Source: an uncultured Bordetella sp. (GTDB taxonomy: Bacteria; Pseudomonadota; Gammaproteobacteria; Burkholderiales; Burkholderiaceae_B). From it: DNA of 5,801 nucleotides. The translations under genes were made by a program, and so were the position numbers. Below are positions 5,352-5,801 of this stretch, piece after piece; position 1 is the stretch's first letter; every line of letters begins with the position of its first letter. The notes under the pieces are model-generated. The model made no database searches. It was not told where the DNA came from and was given only the letters and a program-made list of their open reading frames with translations. The stretch spans positions 1 through 5,801 of the forward strand of contig CALGFL010000309.1 in NCBI GenBank assembly GCA_937881145.1, read 5' to 3'.

Positions 5352-5669
5352 TGGCTGTGCTGGCGACGGCAGGTCGAGTTTTTATAGACGCTGGTTGAGT
5401 TCGTTGAATCCAGCACTGATTCGTAAGGCTCGGGCGAACTAGCTCCAAATCAACCGCGACAGAAGATTCGGTACAGCGCGAGCCATGGCTGAAAAAACCT
5501 AAGGGTGCCACGCCGTACTCCGCGTCAGACGATTCCGTTGCGGGTGGTCAAGCGGTATATCGAAGCTTTGGAATTGGGGATGTTCATTTGGCTGTGCGCT
5601 CACAAAAGGCTGTGAAGATCAGCGTAGCTTATCGAGTCAACGAACTCAGCACCGAATCGATACTTTTCC
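5352..5669. other. Less GC-rich gap without a recognisable gene
   Basis: After dsbB the base composition drops visibly. No start-to-stop frame here resembles a known protein. The longest plus-strand open frame (5420-5734, 104 codons) lacks an ATG before its middle and overlaps the minus-strand gene fragment at the right edge, so it is not called. A T-run (5379-5383) after a very weak stem could help end dsbB transcription. A 10-bp palindrome AGCCATGGCT (5481-5490) followed by six A's, and a pair of 12-bp inverted arms, are the only structure seen. The stretch may be a decayed mobile-element end or a recombination scar. Confidence 0.5.
5396..5648. repeat. Pair of 12-bp inverted repeats bounding 253 bp
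   Basis: TGAGTTCGTTGA (5396-5407) and its exact complement TCAACGAACTCA (5637-5648) face each other. Beyond the inner ends, after one mismatch, two more bases match. The 229-bp interior has no recognisable transposase. The layout is like a miniature inverted-repeat element or an insertion-sequence remnant, but no clear target-site duplication flanks the outer ends (GGT on the left, GCA on the right). The repeat is exact; the mobile-element reading is a guess. Confidence 0.5.
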
Positions 5670-5801
5670 TCATCCCAGGGGTAGCTGGCCGGCTGCAATC
5701 TTGGCCATGCCGGCAAGCACCAGTTCCTTGGTGAGATAGCTACCGTAGGTGGCTGTATCCTGTTCGCGCACAATCGGAAAGATCGGACGCGCGTCGTGTC
5801 G
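5670..5801 (-). CDS. C-terminal end of an unidentified gene, cut by the window edge
   Basis: On the minus strand, 43 codons run without a stop from the right edge to TGA at 5672-5670. The residues are protein-like (RPIFPIVREQDTATYGSYL, then TKELVLAGMAKIAAGQLPLG). They suggest an ordinary soluble C-terminus with an amphipathic helix, and the composition is close to that of a real coding sequence. I do not recognise the family. The gene would be convergent with dsbB across a roughly 320-bp gap. The fragment is short, so it could also be part of a decayed gene. Confidence 0.45.
   Translation of the reverse strand, partial: RHDARPIFPIVREQDTATYGSYLTKELVLAGMAKIAAGQLPLG

Noticed and set aside
5396..5414. 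Bases resembling the T-arm of a tRNA (GTTCGTTGAATCC), a possible integration site
   Set aside because: The T-loop does not match TTCGAATCC, and no acceptor stem, anticodon arm or D arm can be built around it.
5420..5734. A 104-codon plus-strand open frame in the right-hand gap
   Set aside because: It has no ATG or ribosome site at its left end, no recognisable motif, and overlaps the more plausible minus-strand coding end; it is probably open by chance.

Overview
This is a GC-rich window with dense, strongly GC-biased codons. The gene content suggests a Burkholderiales bacterium, probably Alcaligenaceae (Bordetella or Achromobacter-like). That placement rests on family resemblance and has not been tested by any search.

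Left part, minus strand (1-1943): the 3' end is cut by the window in an NnrS-family membrane protein (1-1150). Upstream of it lies a cysteine-free Crp/Fnr-family regulator (1239-1943). Right part, plus strand (2065-4521): a DUF488 (YeaO-like) protein overlaps a group III truncated haemoglobin by 4 bases. A nitronate monooxygenase follows, with an extra C-terminal domain of the DUF6306, ferritin-like type. This combination points to handling of nitric oxide, nitrite and nitro compounds (nitrosative stress or low-oxygen nitrogen metabolism).

The main regulatory signal is a pair of perfect 8-2-8 palindromes with the core TTTGCGC-NN-GCGCAAA. One lies between the regulator and nnrS (1202-1219). 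The other lies between the regulator and the DUF488-globin operon (1983-2000). Each palindrome centre sits exactly 29.5 bp upstream of a -10-like hexamer (TATCAT for nnrS, TAGAGT preceded by TG for the operon). This is the geometry of an activated class II Fnr/Crp promoter centred near -41.5. It strongly suggests a small local regulon run by the regulator encoded between the two sites. The regulator has His where Fnr has its DNA-reading Glu, and the operator is TTGCG-N4-CGCAA rather than the classical TTGAT-N4-ATCAA.

Further right, a hairpin (4531-4555) and a sigma70-like promoter (4576-4605) separate a second, two-gene unit. It consists of a 53-residue membrane protein of the DUF5993 type (4641-4802) and a DsbB-like quinone-linked disulfide oxidase (4812-5351). 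The DsbB-like protein has five predicted membrane segments, and its second cysteine pair lies at the C-terminal tail.

The last 450 bases are less GC-rich and mostly without a recognisable gene. They hold a 12-bp perfect inverted repeat whose arms bound a 253-bp segment (5396-5648), and the C-terminal 43 codons of an unidentified minus-strand gene that runs off the right edge (5670-5801).
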